Assembly (NCBI GenBank): GCA_019787685.1
Contig: JAHNUO010000065.1
Coordinates: 1 to 64,000, forward strand
Length of the DNA stretch: 64,000 bases
Direction of reading: 5' to 3'
DNA from: Chiua virens
Lineage: Eukaryota; Basidiomycota; Agaricomycetes; Boletales; Boletaceae
Shown: one piece after another, positions 43,305-53,899 of the stretch
Position numbering within the stretch: the stretch's first letter is position 1
How the letters are laid out: every line of letters starts with the position of its first letter
The notes under the pieces: generated by a model
Database searches by the model: none
What the model saw: the letters and a program-made list of their open reading frames with translations, nothing else
Told to the model about the DNA's origin: nothing
Program-made: the position numbers and the translations under genes

Positions 43305-43827
43305 TGTCATATACTGCTCCATTCTCCATTTCCTCTGGATATAACTCCGGATCTCTTAGCCCATAACTCCAGGTCGATCACCCCTCAGGACGCAACTCCA
43401 TGATCCCAGACCTCCGTTACGTATATATGTTTCCTCTTTTATTTTAGTACATAACCTGTGTCTCACTTACAAGCACAGCTCCGGCTTTCTCAGTACCCGA
43501 CTTACCTCCGGCTATGTAGTTTCCCAATCTTCCGTCTTACTCAGTTCTTATCAACTCTGTTACTAATCTCCATTCCACTCCGAGTATATAAACTGTAGTA
43601 CCCTGACTGTGTACCCTTAGTCTGAATATTATTTTATTTGTACGACTCACTCCGCTCAACTCCACTTCATGTATTGAGTCTTATATCTACCTCCATTCTC
43701 TGCACCTCCAAAATATAGGGACAGACTCTGACAAGGGCGCACCACATATGGTAAAGCCAAGTCCCGTCCGACCCTACAACTCTGGAGATCCAGAGTTGAC
43801 TACCTCTGAGTCACACAGTCTCTAACA
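43305..43827 (+). repeat. 3' LTR of element A
   Basis: It starts TGTCATATAC directly after the AAAAGGGGGATAC tract and ends TCTAACA before TSD GGGAT. It lacks about 38 bp (the GACGGCCTTC region) present in the 5' LTR. Confidence 0.92.
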
Positions 43828-43832
43828 GGGAT

Positions 43833-44307
43833 AGATAAAAGATGGTCGTCGAACAAATCATATTAATAGTAAAGTATTATGTAGACTATACGTTAACAGG
43901 CACATCCACCTCTACACTATTCATAATCGCTTCTGCTTCAGCTGCCATTCTTGCTTGATCTTCCTCACTTCTGACTCAGCTCGTAACATGATCGCCTCAA
44001 CACAAGACAACACCGCCCAGGTCATGTCATCGTAAAATGGACTCTTTATCTCCTCCACGTACAGGACAGGGTCCACAGGGTCATGATTGGATGACTTGTC
44101 ATCAAGAGACATCTTCCCAAATTGGGGGAACACCGCTTCAGCACACCTATACAACATGTCAGAATAAGCAACAAACACAAAGAAAAACATACTGCTTGCT
44201 CTTAAATGCCTCAATGGCCATCTTGATTGTCTCATTAGTGAGATGTCACTTGGCAATTTCTTGGCAAGACTTGGAAACGACATATGCTGTCTGTTCACTG
44301 TTGCCAA
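43833..44307 (-). pseudogene. Upstream exons of the unrecognised gene broken by element A
   Basis: The minus strand is open over CAEAVFPQFGKMSLDDKSS ... YVEEIKSPFYDDMTW ... AIMLRAESEVRKIKQEW, ending at a stop near 43921. Upstream, near 44150-44300, another frame reads MSFPSLAKKLPSDISLMR. The composition is protein-like, but I recognise no family. From 44308 to 44611 I see only short frames. Confidence 0.4.
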
Positions 44308-44611
44308 GTATCTTCACCCTATCTGCAGGGCTGAACCAAGCAGATGCCTAGTGAATGTGATACATAAATTGGCCAGCATGGGATTCTTGACTGCCAAGTT
44401 CTGGGTACCCAAACGGCACAGGTATAGCGTGAATGAGAACAGAGCCTCCATTATGGACCTCTAATGGAATAACTTCCGCACAGAACAAGACTCTGGAATG
44501 TAAGGAATTCATCCAATATGTGACGTTCAGGTGCAGTCATAACGGGAATGAAGAAAGAACATATATGCAAGGTAACATTATATATACATATTACATAATG
44601 TTGTAATGCGG

Positions 44612-44908
44612 AGTTAGAGCGTGTGACCATCAAGGGTCCACTTTACCCTATTCAGGATTAATATGGGACATAAACACAGCAAACATAAGACAGAGATGGA
44701 ATGTGTGACTATCAATGGTCCACTTTACCCTATTCTGGATTAATATGGGACGTAAACACAGCAAATGTAAGACAGAGATGGAACGCATGACTATCAAGGG
44801 TTCACTTTACCCTATTCGGGATTAATATAGGACATAAACACAGCAAACGTAAGACAGAGATAGAACATGTGACCATCAAGGGTCCACTTTATCCTATTCG
44901 GGATTGTT
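44612..44908. repeat. Four-copy 82-bp tandem repeat upstream of the Rep locus
   Basis: Copies start near 44620, 44703, 44785 and 44867 with (G/A)TG(A/T)CCATCAA(G/T)GG. Each contains CCACTTTACCCTATTC, GGATTAATATGGGAC and ACACAGCAAA. The last copy is partial and merges into the region preceding the origin-like hairpin. Confidence 0.88.
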
Positions 44909-45012
44909 GATTAAGGGTTGCATAGGTAATCCCCCCAATCTGGACAAACAGCATGCTGGGGATGCGCTGTGATTGGACAAACACCAATCCTATAAGACTT
45001 GGATGGGAATGG

Positions 45013-45051
45013 GGGGGATGGGCCATAATATTAAACTTGGGCCCATCCCCC
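45013..45051 (+). promoter_or_regulatory. CRESS-DNA-virus-type replication origin stem-loop
   Basis: A perfect 12-bp stem (GGGGGATGGGCC at 45013-45024 pairs with GGCCCATCCCCC at 45040-45051) encloses a 15-nt loop containing TAATATTAA (45026-45034). Geminiviruses and genomoviruses start rolling-circle replication in a TAATATTAN-type nonanucleotide on such a hairpin. The direct repeat GGACAAACA (44942 and 44975) lies upstream and could act like iterons. The rep gene starts 8 nt downstream. Confidence 0.72.
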
Positions 45052-45059
45052 TATCCACT

Positions 45060-45830
45060 ATGTGTTATCCATTCATAGTAACATCTTCCCATGCCTGCTA
45101 TCCACAACAACACTCAGGCACAGCAGTCAATGGCGAAGACCTTCCTATCAATGAGTGTCCCGCTATATGCAGATTTCGATTCAAAGGACTATACACCTTC
45201 CTCACCTATGCTCAAGTAGGGGAACTTGAGAGGGAACAGGTAATTGCCTGCTTTGAAGAGTTAGGAGCAGAGGACTTCATGATTGGTAAGGAGTGTCACC
45301 AGGACGGAGGTAGGTAATCACATGACTCTCAATTGAAATCAACTAACACTCCATATATAGGTATCCATTACCATGCTCTAGTCCACTGGAAGGAGCATTT
45401 CCGCTTACGTGACACTACCATATTCGACCTGGTAGTAGATGGGCAGCGGTATCACCCGAACATCCGCACTATCCGCACTGGTCACGGGAACCTCTTCCAT
45501 GTATTCACCTATGTAAGAAAGGAGGGTGATTTCGAAGGGGACCTGGTAATAGAGGAGCAGGGTAGGGGTGCTGGGGGTGCAGATAAAGAGGTATGGGTCA
45601 ACACCATGGCTGCGCCAACAAAGGAGGAGTTCATACAGACCCTCAAGGATGGAGCGCCAAATGACATCATCAAGTCCTGGACGAACGTGGCGGCATTCGC
45701 CGAATACCAGTACGGGCAGAAGGCCATTGTGCCTTATGAGTCGCCATTCGAATTCGACGGGGACCTGATCCCGGAGGCATTGCGTAACTGGGCGACAGTG
45801 GAACGCTTGGCAGAACATAGACCAAAGTGA
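45060..45830 (+). CDS. rep: Genomovirus/geminivirus-like Rep endonuclease domain, spliced, helicase missing
   Basis: Exon 1 is 45060-45309 and exon 2 is 45361-45830, joined by a 51-bp intron (GTAGGT...TATATAG) that keeps the frame. Rolling-circle motifs occur in order: motif I FLTYAQ, motif II with HYHA (the HUH metal site), a geminivirus-Rep-like box around YHPNIR, and motif III YVRKEGD (catalytic Tyr, Lys). A linker with a YESPF block follows. The ORF ends at TGA just where the Walker A of the SF3 helicase should begin, and none follows. Known Reps nick the origin hairpin, and one lies directly upstream. The TYAQ form favours genomoviruses, which infect fungi, over plant geminiviruses. The ATG at 45060 gives a longer N-terminus than usual, so the true start is uncertain. 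This is an endogenous, truncated viral copy. Confidence 0.85.
45310..45360 (+). other. Intron within the Rep gene
   Basis: GTAGGTAATC...CATATATAG is 51 bp, with consensus fungal donor and acceptor. Removal restores motif II in frame (DGG then IHYHA). Confidence 0.8.
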
Positions 45831-47140
45831 GACTCACGTTACCTAACATCACCCTAACATAACGACTAAACCCATTCGCGTTATTGTAAAATGCAGATGA
45901 ATTTCTGGCCGTTTGGGATCGCTGTATTGAAACCCCTCTTCAAAGCCCAGTTTCCAAATCTGGGTGTGTCTACAACACAAGTCAAGGGGGACCTTACTAT
46001 CCTGGCAAATTTTCTCCAACTTCCACACCTCACGTCTGCACTGCAATCTGTTGGGAAAGGAGGTGTAAAGTTATCTGCTGGGAATGATTTCCGGTGAACC
46101 ATTCGGTCAGGCGCAGCTTTCGGGTTCATCGCGATTCTACTGTTCTTCGTGTGTGATTTGCATTCTCGTCCGCCTCTGTTTGTTTTATTTTTCGATCAGG
46201 ATTAGACCGCTGAACGGGCGTGCGATGCGGGCGTGGTCGACATTGACTTGAACACCACACGCGGCAAGTCATGCAGTTTGTGCTGCAATTCGTCTGTTTC
46301 GGGGACCAGACTATGTTCGAAACGCTTGGTAAGTCGCTCTGTGAGTTTCGTAACATGCCACATCAACAGTTCAATTGTCCAGGGTTCGTGAGCAACGTCG
46401 ATGAATTGCTTGACTTTACATTCTTCGTGGTACCTGCCGTGGTGAGGCGCCCGCACGAACCACTCCTAAACCGGCTGGTTCTGTTGTGCTCTCGCTAGGG
46501 GATGAGATCTTTGCTATGGAAGATGCGGATGGAGCACCCCTCGAATTGGATTCTAGCACGAGCGAGGAGATGCTCGCGTCCATGTATGGCTGGATCTGCG
46601 AAGCCTCTAGTGACGCCTTGGTCAGTAACTCTCATGGATATCTCTACCTCACTCTTACGTCTATTTAGCACGGACCTCAAGGCGATATGGCGGAGGCAGA
46701 GAAATCGCCGGAGGGCAGACGCATACACGGAGTCTCAATAACAACGGTGTCGCCTTGGGTCCGGGTGCGAAGTTGGTCATCAGAAATAATGCAAACGCAA
46801 GCACGAGTACGCTTGCAAGTGTACCCGCAAGGCCTCTGCAAGGCGCGGGTATCTTGCCACAGCTACGATATGCCCGGACAGTCTTGGCGATCCGATGATT
46901 CACCAACACTACGTTATGTCCCGTCAAACCTTTCTGTGACTCAGAAAATAGAGCCAGTCCCAGTGCTGATCGCATGTCGCACAAGTGGCGCTGTTCAAAC
47001 TACCCCACACAAGCTGGCCCAAGGTGTTCGCGGCTGATCATGGGTACGCCCGTTCGTCAGACCTCGAATGGATCTGCGTCCACCAGCGCTCGTGGTGGGA
47101 ACCTGCGGAGATCATTGTCTGTGCCTTTTCTACGCAACCT
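45831..47140. other. No recognisable gene
   Basis: Frames of 60-130 codons exist on both strands (for example 46202-46456 minus and 46661-46984 minus), but none shows motifs I can name. The stretch may include decayed host gene pieces like its neighbours. Confidence 0.45.
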
Positions 47141-48620
47141 GGCATTTATCCTTGCGTTGCAACTGTCAACCTACCTGGGCACACAGTTATCACCAAGGGA
47201 ACGCAGACATATTACCCCGAGGAAGGACGATGGGTCGAATCGTCTACCCAAGACGTGGTCCAGATGCTCGGATGGGAGAAGGAATGTCTCTCCGGAACTC
47301 GCGAGGCCTTACTCCAAGAGATCTGCGACGTTTTCAGCAATCCCGATGAAGTGTCGGACGACCGCAACACGATAATTTCAGTGGAGGCACTACCATCATG
47401 AATGACTTGGAGCTCCAGTACTACCTATCGCTTATGGACCAACAACTGCCCATTGAGTGGCAGCTTGTCTTCCAATTGGTAGATAGCTTGAATGCAGAAA
47501 ATGTGCTTGGGACGGTTGGGAATCGCATGCAATGGTTGGGATACACATCTGTGAGTGGTTTCGCTTTACTTGTTGACTTGGTCTATTCCTAACGTGACCA
47601 GGTATGTGGGTACGCTCAAGTCCCCAGGCCTGTATGGTGTTGGTGTTGATTACCTGGAGGACGATGACGGCCTGGTTCAAAAGCGTGCTGATATTGTTAC
47701 CTCTGCGACAGCTCTCCTTGAAGAAGTGTCATCTCGTCAAGTACGAGCGTGCTTTAAGGCAGCGCTAAAGCACACGCACTACTGCGTGACCCATAACTCG
47801 ATGGCAATGTATAACCAACACTCGCAGCCAACGGTGTCGACGTCACAGCTGTTCCGGGTGTTTGCGCTCTCGAACGGAATCAAATTGCTACCTGCAAGTG
47901 AGCGAAGAGTTCGCCATTGATTCATTGGTTGATTCATCAGGCTATTTCAAGGTAGAACAAGAGGAGAAACTGGAACTTGCGGAGCTGTTTGAACGAGTGC
48001 CTATCACAAGTGTCTGTGACCCCGCTGCCAAGACTAATGTGCTCTTGCCAGCATATTATCTCAGCTCAAACTTGAAGGTGAGTTCTCCCTCGCTTCACTC
48101 TTTGTCCTTGCCACTCATGGATACGGTTTCATCTAGGATTCGCGTTAGTTGCGGACATGGTATTCATGCAGCACGCAAAAAGACGCATATTTATCTCGCA
48201 TCGTGCAAGATGGAGTGGTGAATGTGAGTCCCGATGTCTCGGTGGAGGTGTCTTATGCCTGGCTACACCCCTTTGCCCTTCAAGGGCGTGCTGCAAGAAG
48301 TGGTGCAGGAAGGCCGAGGGGAAACAATTCGTAAGTCCATCGAGGCTATCTGGGCCTATCTCTGCTGAGGTGCTGGCGAAGCTTCCTCTTTGTTCTAGTC
48401 AAGGTAACAATACCTTGATCGGAATCCCCCTGAGCTTAGAGAACTAGTCGCTATTCCCAATGCCGGGCGATTGGTCCATGACTTTCCTAAACTACAGTAC
48501 GCGTTCATCTCTTTTTTCTCGGGAGTGTTTTGACTGAAACTCCCAGATTGCAAGCACAAGCACTTCCAATGCACGGTCCTGTGCCTCCCAATCACTACAT
48601 TTCAGTGCTGTATATGTCTA
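47140..48620 (+). pseudogene. BRR2: BRR2 (U5 snRNP helicase) pseudogene fragment
   Basis: Ordered blocks of the Ski2-like spliceosomal helicase BRR2 appear on the plus strand. They are helicase motif V/VI ([25 protein letters not shown] then QDVVQMLG), GRPQHDNF, and the winged-helix/Sec63 approach (LELQYYLSLMDQQLPIE; LKSPGLYGVGVDY; HNSMAMYNQH; FRVFALSN). Then come EEKLELAELFERVPI, FALVADMVFMQ, RKAEGKQF, and NPPELRELVAIPNAGRLVHDFPKLQ. Introns remain, for example near 47551-47601 and 48077-48136. Frames change repeatedly, and about 90 bp is inserted after QMLG. BRR2 unwinds U4/U6; this partial copy cannot. A functional paralogue must lie elsewhere. Confidence 0.82.
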
Positions 48621-49207
48621 GAAAGAGTGATGACGCGTCTTGGTGATGCGGATGGCGACAGGGGGCGATTTTCTGTCGCACAAGATGTATGGCAAAGCGC
48701 GAATTCAATTAAGCTGCGAGTCATGTACAAATGTTTGTAGTCCACTTTGAAGAAGACGTAAGGAAAATGGAGTTCACCCAGAATTCCAGTCTGAAGATGT
48801 TTGTCCCATATAGCAAGGAATGTAGGTTCAGCGGAATCGCTAGTGCCAGAGCCAGTATGCCGAGAAAAGCCTATCTCTCGTCCGCCAAAGTAATAGTGTT
48901 CGAGAGGACGAAGGTAATTTGGAGTGTTCAATGTAATGTTCTCGTCAAGATCGAGAGCTGCGCGATCACTAGCGTCAATAAAGAAAAAGGCGCTGCGCCT
49001 GAATGAAACTTTTAAAAGATCGTACTTTCCATCTTTCATCATGCCTATTGTTTTTGACGACACGCTCCCTGCTATCTCGCCGAGTCGCGTTACTTCTCGG
49101 ATGGCATGCAAATCAAACACGAAGCTTGAAATATATGCTTTTTGCTCATCGCTCGACTTCGTCGTTCTCGCAGCAACATGTCGGTCCCTCAATAAGGAGG
49201 CCCGAGT
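48602..49207 (-). CDS. Unrecognised protein, about 200 residues
   Basis: The minus-strand frame is open for about 200 codons (SSFVFDLHAIREVTRLGEIAGSV ... LEHYYFGGREIGFSRHTG ... LGELHFPYVFFKVDYKHLYMTRSL). The amino-acid pattern is protein-like, with charged and hydrophobic alternation, and it extends upstream beyond a TTG. No ATG start is visible upstream in frame, so it may be a 3' exon. It overlaps the end of the BRR2 fragment tail-to-tail. I do not know the family. Confidence 0.45.
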   Translation of the reverse strand, partial: TRASLLRDRHVAARTTKSSDEQKAYISSFVFDLHAIREVTRLGEIAGSVSSKTIGMMKDGKYDLLKVSFRRSAFFFIDASDRAALDLDENITLNTPNYLRPLEHYYFGGREIGFSRHTGSGTSDSAEPTFLAIWDKHLQTGILGELHFPYVFFKVDYKHLYMTRSLIEFALCHTSCATENRPLSPSASPRRVITLSRHIQH

Positions 49208-49865
49208 CGGTAGACGTCTTCATCATATGCTTCGAGCCTTTGTGGTGGATCCTAAATCCAGCAATTCATTTCGGAAACGCTCACTACTGCACGGTCCACA
49301 TTGAACACTGGCTCAATCGAGCGAATAGGAACAGCAACCCCGTGCGGGCGTCCGATAGATTCAATTGCTATAACGACATAAATGAAGTAATGTATCGAAA
49401 GAAAACGGTACGGGCTTACTTACGTCGGATAGACATGTTCAGACTCGTAAACGTGGACACGAAGTGAAAAATAGGAAAAAGAGACCGTTTTAGTAGATGA
49501 ATAGACGAGTGAATGGTTTCGCACAAAGGAGACCCGGGCCACGACGAAAAAAAAAACTAAATCGGGTAGTCCAAATACACGCGACCAGCCAACATTTTTG
49601 TCAACCCAGACCTGGGTCCAGAAATACCATGGCTAAGAAGAAGGCTGGCGATGTGCAATCGGCTACTAAGATTCCTACTGGGAAAGCGGGCCAAGCGATG
49701 CCCAGCAGGAAGGAAGATGGATCTGGAAATGTGAGTAACAATTTAAGGAGCTTTTTGCATGTGGGTTTTGGTTACAATAAGGTTCTGTTCTGCATTTTGA
49801 TTGATATATGTACATATATTCCATGTGCTGATTTGTGCAACCATGTACAAAAGTTTACTAGCTGA

Positions 49866-50285
49866 ATGTGTACAAACCAGGCACTGTCCTCTTTGTGCAT
49901 GCCAGATGGGACATTGGTAAACCATCTATTGTGTACAAACAGTGCACTGCCTTCTTTTTGCATTCAATGTGTACAAACCAGGCAATACCATTTGTGTACA
50001 TGATAAATGGCACATTGCCATCAACAGTTGATAACATATTTAATGTCGATGGGAAAACCATCCATTGTGTACAAACTAGGCACCGCCTTCTTTGTGCATG
50101 CCAGATAGTCCAGGTGCAAAACCATTCATTGTGGATATATAATTGCTATCTACAGTTTATTGTATAACATATTTAATGTTGACAGGAAAACCATCCATTG
50201 TGTACAAACCAGGCACTGCCTTCTTTGTGCATTCCAGAGGGGCCAGACAGGAAACCATTCAATGTGTACAAATCAGGTGCTATCC
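49866..50285. repeat. Irregular repeats of TGTGTACAAACCAGGCACTG
   Basis: Six related units near 49866, 49930, 49970, 50069, 50198 and 50264 share TGTGTACAAAC(C/A)AGGC and TTCTTTGTGCATGCCAGA. Several are preceded by AAACCATC(C/T)ATTG. Upstream, an ATG at 49629 opens a 36-codon basic stretch ending at a GTGAGT donor, possibly a first exon of a lost gene. Confidence 0.7.
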
Positions 50286-50430
50286 TTTTTGTGCATGATC
50301 CTATTGCTTATTCTCCAGATGGAAACCACATTGCCTCTGGCTCTTCTGATGGCACCATCGTGATCTGGAATGCAAGCACTGGCAAATGTGTAGCAGGTCC
50401 ATTTCAGGGACACACCAGCCCAGTTGCTTC
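50286..50430 (+). pseudogene. WD40-repeat fragment
   Basis: The frame reads IAYSPDGNHIASGSSDGTIVIWNASTGKCV then FQGHTSPVASI: one full WD40 blade plus the start of the next, as in NACHT/NWD-type WD40 proteins. It abuts EMC1 sequence in the same frame without a junction signal. It is a fragment, not a gene. Confidence 0.75.
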
Positions 50431-53400
50431 CATCACATATTCTGTTCCCCTCTACACCTCTCAACTCACAAAGCCCGTCTTCCACGACAACCTCATACTT
50501 ACGGCTACCAGCAATAACGTGCTTGCCGCTCTCAACGCTACCGATGGGCGCATAGGTCTGCTTGGTTTCGTTCTCCCTGTCCAACACAGTAACCCCGGTT
50601 CTTGCAGTCTGGCGAAGCATACATGATGCCCAAGATGCCATCATGGGATTCAAAGTGCACGACGACAGTGCGTTTTATTTCATGTCGGTGTGCGCGCTCT
50701 CGCTGATGATACCTCAGGCATATATGCGCTCTCCGGGCCCGCTGGGTCCAGTCTGCGCGTCTACGATATATCGACAGGCGACCTTGTGCGTGAAACCCGG
50801 CTGCACCCTCCCACCAAGGCCAAAGCGAACGACCAACCCACGCTTGGTATCGCGTTGGCTCAGAGTGGGGACCACGCAGTCGTGCTCACGAACGGGGATA
50901 CGGTGCGATGCATCCATTCCCGTACTGGAGACATGGCATGGCAATGGCAGTCAGAAGACCAAGGGTGAGTCAAGACGTGCATATAACCGCGCGCTCACAT
51001 CGAGCTTTCCTAGTTCCCTCATCATGTACACTCAGATCTACGCCAATACCCCCGCCTCAACGCTGTACGTCGCAGGCTTCGCGAAATCCGTCGCATCGTA
51101 CACGCTACACGTCACGACGCTCGATTTAACTACGGGGGAAGTTATTTCCACTGTGAACATACCAGCAAGCATAGCCAATACCTTGACGGATTTCCTCTTG
51201 CTCGGCCCTTCTAAAGCCTCTACGACGAGTACGCGCTCCGATGCTAACGCTAATGATTTTGGGCCCGCTCTGGTTTGGCTTTCACCATCGGCCACATCAA
51301 AAGATGCACCTCTATCTCTTTTCTCGGCTGCACTTTCTCCTTCTCTCAAAGGCAAAGTTCAGACCGTTCCTAACACGTCGTACAAACGCATACGAGACGT
51401 CGACCTTTTGGGACATGGTTTGTTTATGGCTCTCCGGGACGACGGTGTTGCAGAACTTCTGGGTTATGAAGCGCGCGGTTCGGCAATTGGTCGGGTATGG
51501 GACTTTGGGGATGTGGTACGTCGCATTTGGTTGATGAGAGTTGGGCGAAGAATTACTTACTGAGCGAAACACATATAGACACCATCCGCGTCTATCCCAG
51601 AGTCACACTTTTTTGCGACGCTGAACCAGAACGGGAACCCGTGTATAGGCAAGGTGGCTTGGTCCAACATTCATAACGCACGTGCTTCGTTTTATTGAAC
51701 ACGTTCGAGAAGGACAAATCAAATTGTAGCAAGCGATTCATGAAACATTCGAAGCAAATTTGATCGGGGGAACTGGCCAAAGGACAGCCTTCCCAGTCCC
51801 CTTTGATACCTATGAACACGGCACTATCAAACACGTATGGGTCTTGGGTTCGTTCTTATTCCCTGCCAATCTCACTTTTATTTAGGTCGCGTTCTCTCCC
51901 TCTTCCCCTACACCCACGTCGATCAACGAGACCACCCACAAACTCTTTATTGTAACTTCAACAGGATCTCTGCAGTTGTGGGACCACGATGTGCTTCAGT
52001 GGGTACGCGAGGAGGCTCTTGCTACTGTGCAAACCGCTACCGTTATCGAGCTGCCACCTACAAGAGAGGAGGTTTTAGGCGGTGTAGGAGCTGGTGGTAC
52101 GAGGGAAAGCTTTTGGAACAAAATTGTACGACAGGTTAAGGATATTAAGGTGCGATTACTTCTAGCTAGATCACTGATCATTGTACTAACTCATCTTTTC
52201 AGAACCCACCCCACTACATCGTTCATTTTGTGACACGATTTGTAACCGGGTCATACGCGTCTCCATCTTCTCCAATATCATTGGCTTCATCTGTCCCTTC
52301 CACATTCACGATACCCCACTTCGTCCCTCCGCATTTTCCTGATGCTCTTGCAGCTCTCCGTGATACCTTTTCTTTCCGTCAGCTACTTATTACTTCGACG
52401 GCACATGGGAAGATCTTTGCATTGGATACCTCAACTGGTGCGATTGTGTGGAGTCGAATCCTTGGGCTTGGGTGGGCAAGGCAGGTCGGTGGGAGGATCG
52501 TGCCCGTGAAGGCAGTCGTGGTCCGCAGTGTTGAGACAGGAACGGAAGAGTGTGTTCCTGAAGCTCGAAAAGAGATAGCATTGATCACCCAGAGAGTCGC
52601 TGATGATGTTCGTATTTCTTTCTATGGGTTTGGGTCCTGCATCTGGTTGATTGACGGACACTCTAGATAGACATTGGTGGACACTGTTGTTTTCCACTTT
52701 GACCCTCTCACGGGAGAGGACATCAAGACCGTCACATCAACTGACGGGGAAATCGAAAGTGCTCGTATCAATGTCAAAGGTGCGAACGGCAGATGGCTCA
52801 GCCCCTTGGAAGGCGTGGATGCGATTGCCGGACCATTGATAGATGTATTCGTTGTCCCTGATAGCAAGGATACGATTGGGACGCTGGATGAATTCCTACA
52901 GGTCAGTCCCAGACGTGTTACTATAGTAATGTATTCGTCTAAACCCGCCCCCCAGGTCCGACTTTACCCTGATACCCCTGACACACATGCCTCCCTAACA
53001 GAGTTGGCCCCGAAAATCCACCTTGCATTGCGAGCTGGCACACAAGTCCTTGGTCACGAGCTGGGTTTGAATGATGAGCTATCATTCTTCCACGTTGCCT
53101 TCCCAACATGGGGTGTTTCCTTTGGCGAAGAGGAAGAAGTGACCTCGATTATCAGGAGCTCCCACAAGCACCGCGACGTGGCGAGCGTTGGGAGGGTGAA
53201 GGGAGATCGGACCACGTTGTACAAATATCTAAACTCCCACCTGATTGTGGTGATATCTGCTCCGTCGCGCGGTTCCTCGTCATCTTGTGGTCTACACGTG
53301 GTCGATACTGTGAAGGGCACGGTATTGTACCATGTCTCGTTGCCCGCCGTCGATGAGAAATGCGACATCAAAGCCGTCCTGGATGAAAATTGGCTGGTGT

Positions 53401-53899
53401 ATTCGTATTATGATGACAGCAACGAAGTCGGTGGTGCCAAGGGTTATCGTGTTGTCTCGGTGGAGATGTATGAGGGGTATGGACCGGACCAGAAGATTTC
53501 GAGGTGCGTGCATCTTGATGTCCGATACGCTGAGAGACCTACATGTTGCGAACAGTTCGGACATCACCTCGTATTCGAACAAGACCATCGAGTTCTCAGT
53601 ATATGAACAAGCTTTCGCAATGCCACATCGCGTTACTGCTATTGCGACGACGTCGACGAAATTCGGAGTATCGACCAAGGATATTATAGGTAGGCCGTGA
53701 TCCTTTAAGAGGGATCTCCACCTCGTGTCTCATTCGCGCAGCATCAAGTCACAAAAACAGCATTCATTCCATTCCACGACGTCTGTTAAACCCGCGCCGA
53801 CCGAACAGAAAACCAACCAGCGAATAAACGGAGGAAATGCTCGTGCAGTACGACCTAGTACTGCCGGACGATGGGCGGCTTGTGTTGTCCCACTATTAT
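50430..53899 (+). pseudogene. EMC1: EMC1 (ER membrane complex subunit 1) pseudogene, intron-containing
   Basis: EMC1 is the large lumenal beta-propeller subunit of the ER membrane insertase. Exons read in order with good splice sites: 50430-50555, 50608-50667, 50718-50964, 51014-51515, 51579-51834, 51886-52149, 52203-52607, 52671-52901, 52956-53502, 53556-53689 and 53742-53899. Signature blocks are NNVLAALNATDG, YTLHVTTLDLTTGEV, GSLQLWDHDVLQWVREE, VSRI-type GAIVWSRILGLGW, TTLYKYLNSHL and LLPDD-type VLPDDGRLVLSHYYE. The signal peptide and N-terminus are missing. Exon 51579-51834 has a one-base frameshift near 51692 and a TAG near 51727. The last exon has TAA at 53825, and the C-terminal membrane segment is absent. 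Intact introns show DNA-level duplication, not retroposition. Confidence 0.9.

Larger units (their letters stand above)
40123..43827 (+). mobile_element. Complete non-autonomous LTR retrotransposon, family A
   Basis: LTRs at 40123-40683 (561 bp) and 43305-43827 (523 bp, with a deletion of about 38 bp) read TGT(T/C)ATATACTGC...TCTAACA. The 5-bp TSD GGGAT is perfect (40118-40122 and 43828-43832). It has a self-priming PBS at 40686-40696 and a purine tract (AAAAGGGGG) at 43292-43300. The interior has a gag-like knuckle and an antisense ORF, but no protease, RT or integrase, so it depends on a partner element. Confidence 0.92.

Noticed and set aside
40123..43827. Autonomous Gypsy element
   Set aside because: LTRs, TSD, PBS and purine tract are complete, but there is no protease, RT or integrase anywhere inside.
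45060..45830. Replication-competent virus genome
   Set aside because: No SF3 helicase domain, no capsid gene found nearby; the locus is an integrated fragment.
50430..53899. Functional EMC1 gene
   Set aside because: N-terminus and C-terminal membrane segment missing, and three disabling lesions.
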